Source of the DNA: Desulfobulbus sp.
GTDB lineage: Bacteria; Pseudomonadota; Gammaproteobacteria; Burkholderiales; Rhodocyclaceae
Length of the DNA stretch: 5,374 nucleotides
NCBI GenBank assembly: GCA_009782025.1
Contig: WQUQ01000132.1
Span: 1 to 5,374, forward strand
Direction: 5' to 3'
Shown here: positions 5,277-5,374 of the stretch, piece by piece
Layout of the letters: every line of letters begins with the position of its first letter
Position numbering within the stretch: position 1 is the stretch's first letter
Translations under genes and position numbers: made by a program
Notes under the pieces: model-generated
Told to the model about the DNA's origin: nothing
Database searches by the model: none
What the model saw: the letters and a program-made list of their open reading frames with translations, nothing else

Positions 5277-5374
5277 AAGATGCCGCGCTGGCGCAATTCG
5301 TTGCTCACCCGGACCTGACCGTGCGCGGGTTGTTCGGTCGCGTCGGCAATCACCGCCGCTTCGGTGGCCTCTTC
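5277..5374 (-). pseudogene. Fragment of an IS481-like transposase, cut by the IS3 element
   Basis: Reading leftward from the window's right edge, the frame is open: EEATEAAVIADATEQPAHG, then QVRVSNELRQRGIF. This resembles the N-terminal helical region of IS481-type transposases (the 'E-x-A-V-x-x-x-x-x-E-Q-P-x-x-G-Q-x-R-V-x-N-E-L-R-K-R-G' block), which normally continues with V/I-S-P-x-G-V-R. Here homology ends at GIF, exactly at the IS3 terminus, and the frame runs 12 more codons into the IS before TAA. The upstream part lies outside the window. The sequence left of the IS (4550-4639) does not resume the gene, so the 3' portion was lost, not just interrupted. Recognition is from memory of the family. 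Confidence 0.7.

Noticed and set aside
4637..5279. Target-site duplication flanking the IS
   Set aside because: The three bases outside the ends (cat and aag) differ, and shifting the boundary by one base (cca and aga) does not restore a match.

Overview
The window looks like the chromosome of a GC-rich betaproteobacterium, and Rhodocyclales is my best guess. The basis is the gene order yqgE-ruvX-pyrR-pyrB-(pyrC-like) on one strand, the protein sequences, and strong G/C use at third codon positions. The placement comes from recognition, not from a search.

Layout, left to right. Positions 1-290 (+) hold a DUF167/YggU-family gene whose start codon is cut by the window edge. Positions 291-415 form a convergent intergenic space with two related, REP-like hairpins. 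From 4549 down to 416 everything lies on the minus strand and reads as one long, tightly packed transcription unit: yqgE (UPF0301), ruvX/yqgF (pre-16S rRNA nuclease/Holliday-junction-resolvase fold), pyrR, pyrB (aspartate carbamoyltransferase), a small DUF4870-type membrane protein, and a dihydroorotase-like gene. The first four genes overlap at each junction by 8 to about 29 nt, which suggests translational coupling. The dihydroorotase homologue has lost the metal-binding histidines. It therefore looks like PyrC' (PyrX), the non-catalytic subunit that assembles with PyrB in Pseudomonas-type aspartate transcarbamoylase. The DUF4870 gene is an unexpected guest between the two partners, and a stem-loop lies just before it.

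Positions 4640-5276 carry a 637-bp IS3-family element reading leftward. It keeps an intact orfA and a canonical A7 frameshift site. Its orfB breaks off after about 71 residues, before the DDE catalytic domain. Its left terminus resembles an inverted copy of its own orfA-proximal terminus and includes a 21-nt piece of orfA coding sequence, so the element looks like a rearranged, non-autonomous derivative. It lacks a matching target duplication. To its right (5277-5374) is a fragment of a second transposase, of IS481-like type, cut off exactly at the IS end. This is a small nested mobile-element scar about 90 bp upstream of the yqgE-pyr operon.

I see no convincing new defence, CRISPR or metabolic system. 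The most interesting points are the rearranged IS with two same-type ends, the degenerate dihydroorotase partner, and the membrane-protein gene interrupting the pyrB-pyrC' pair.
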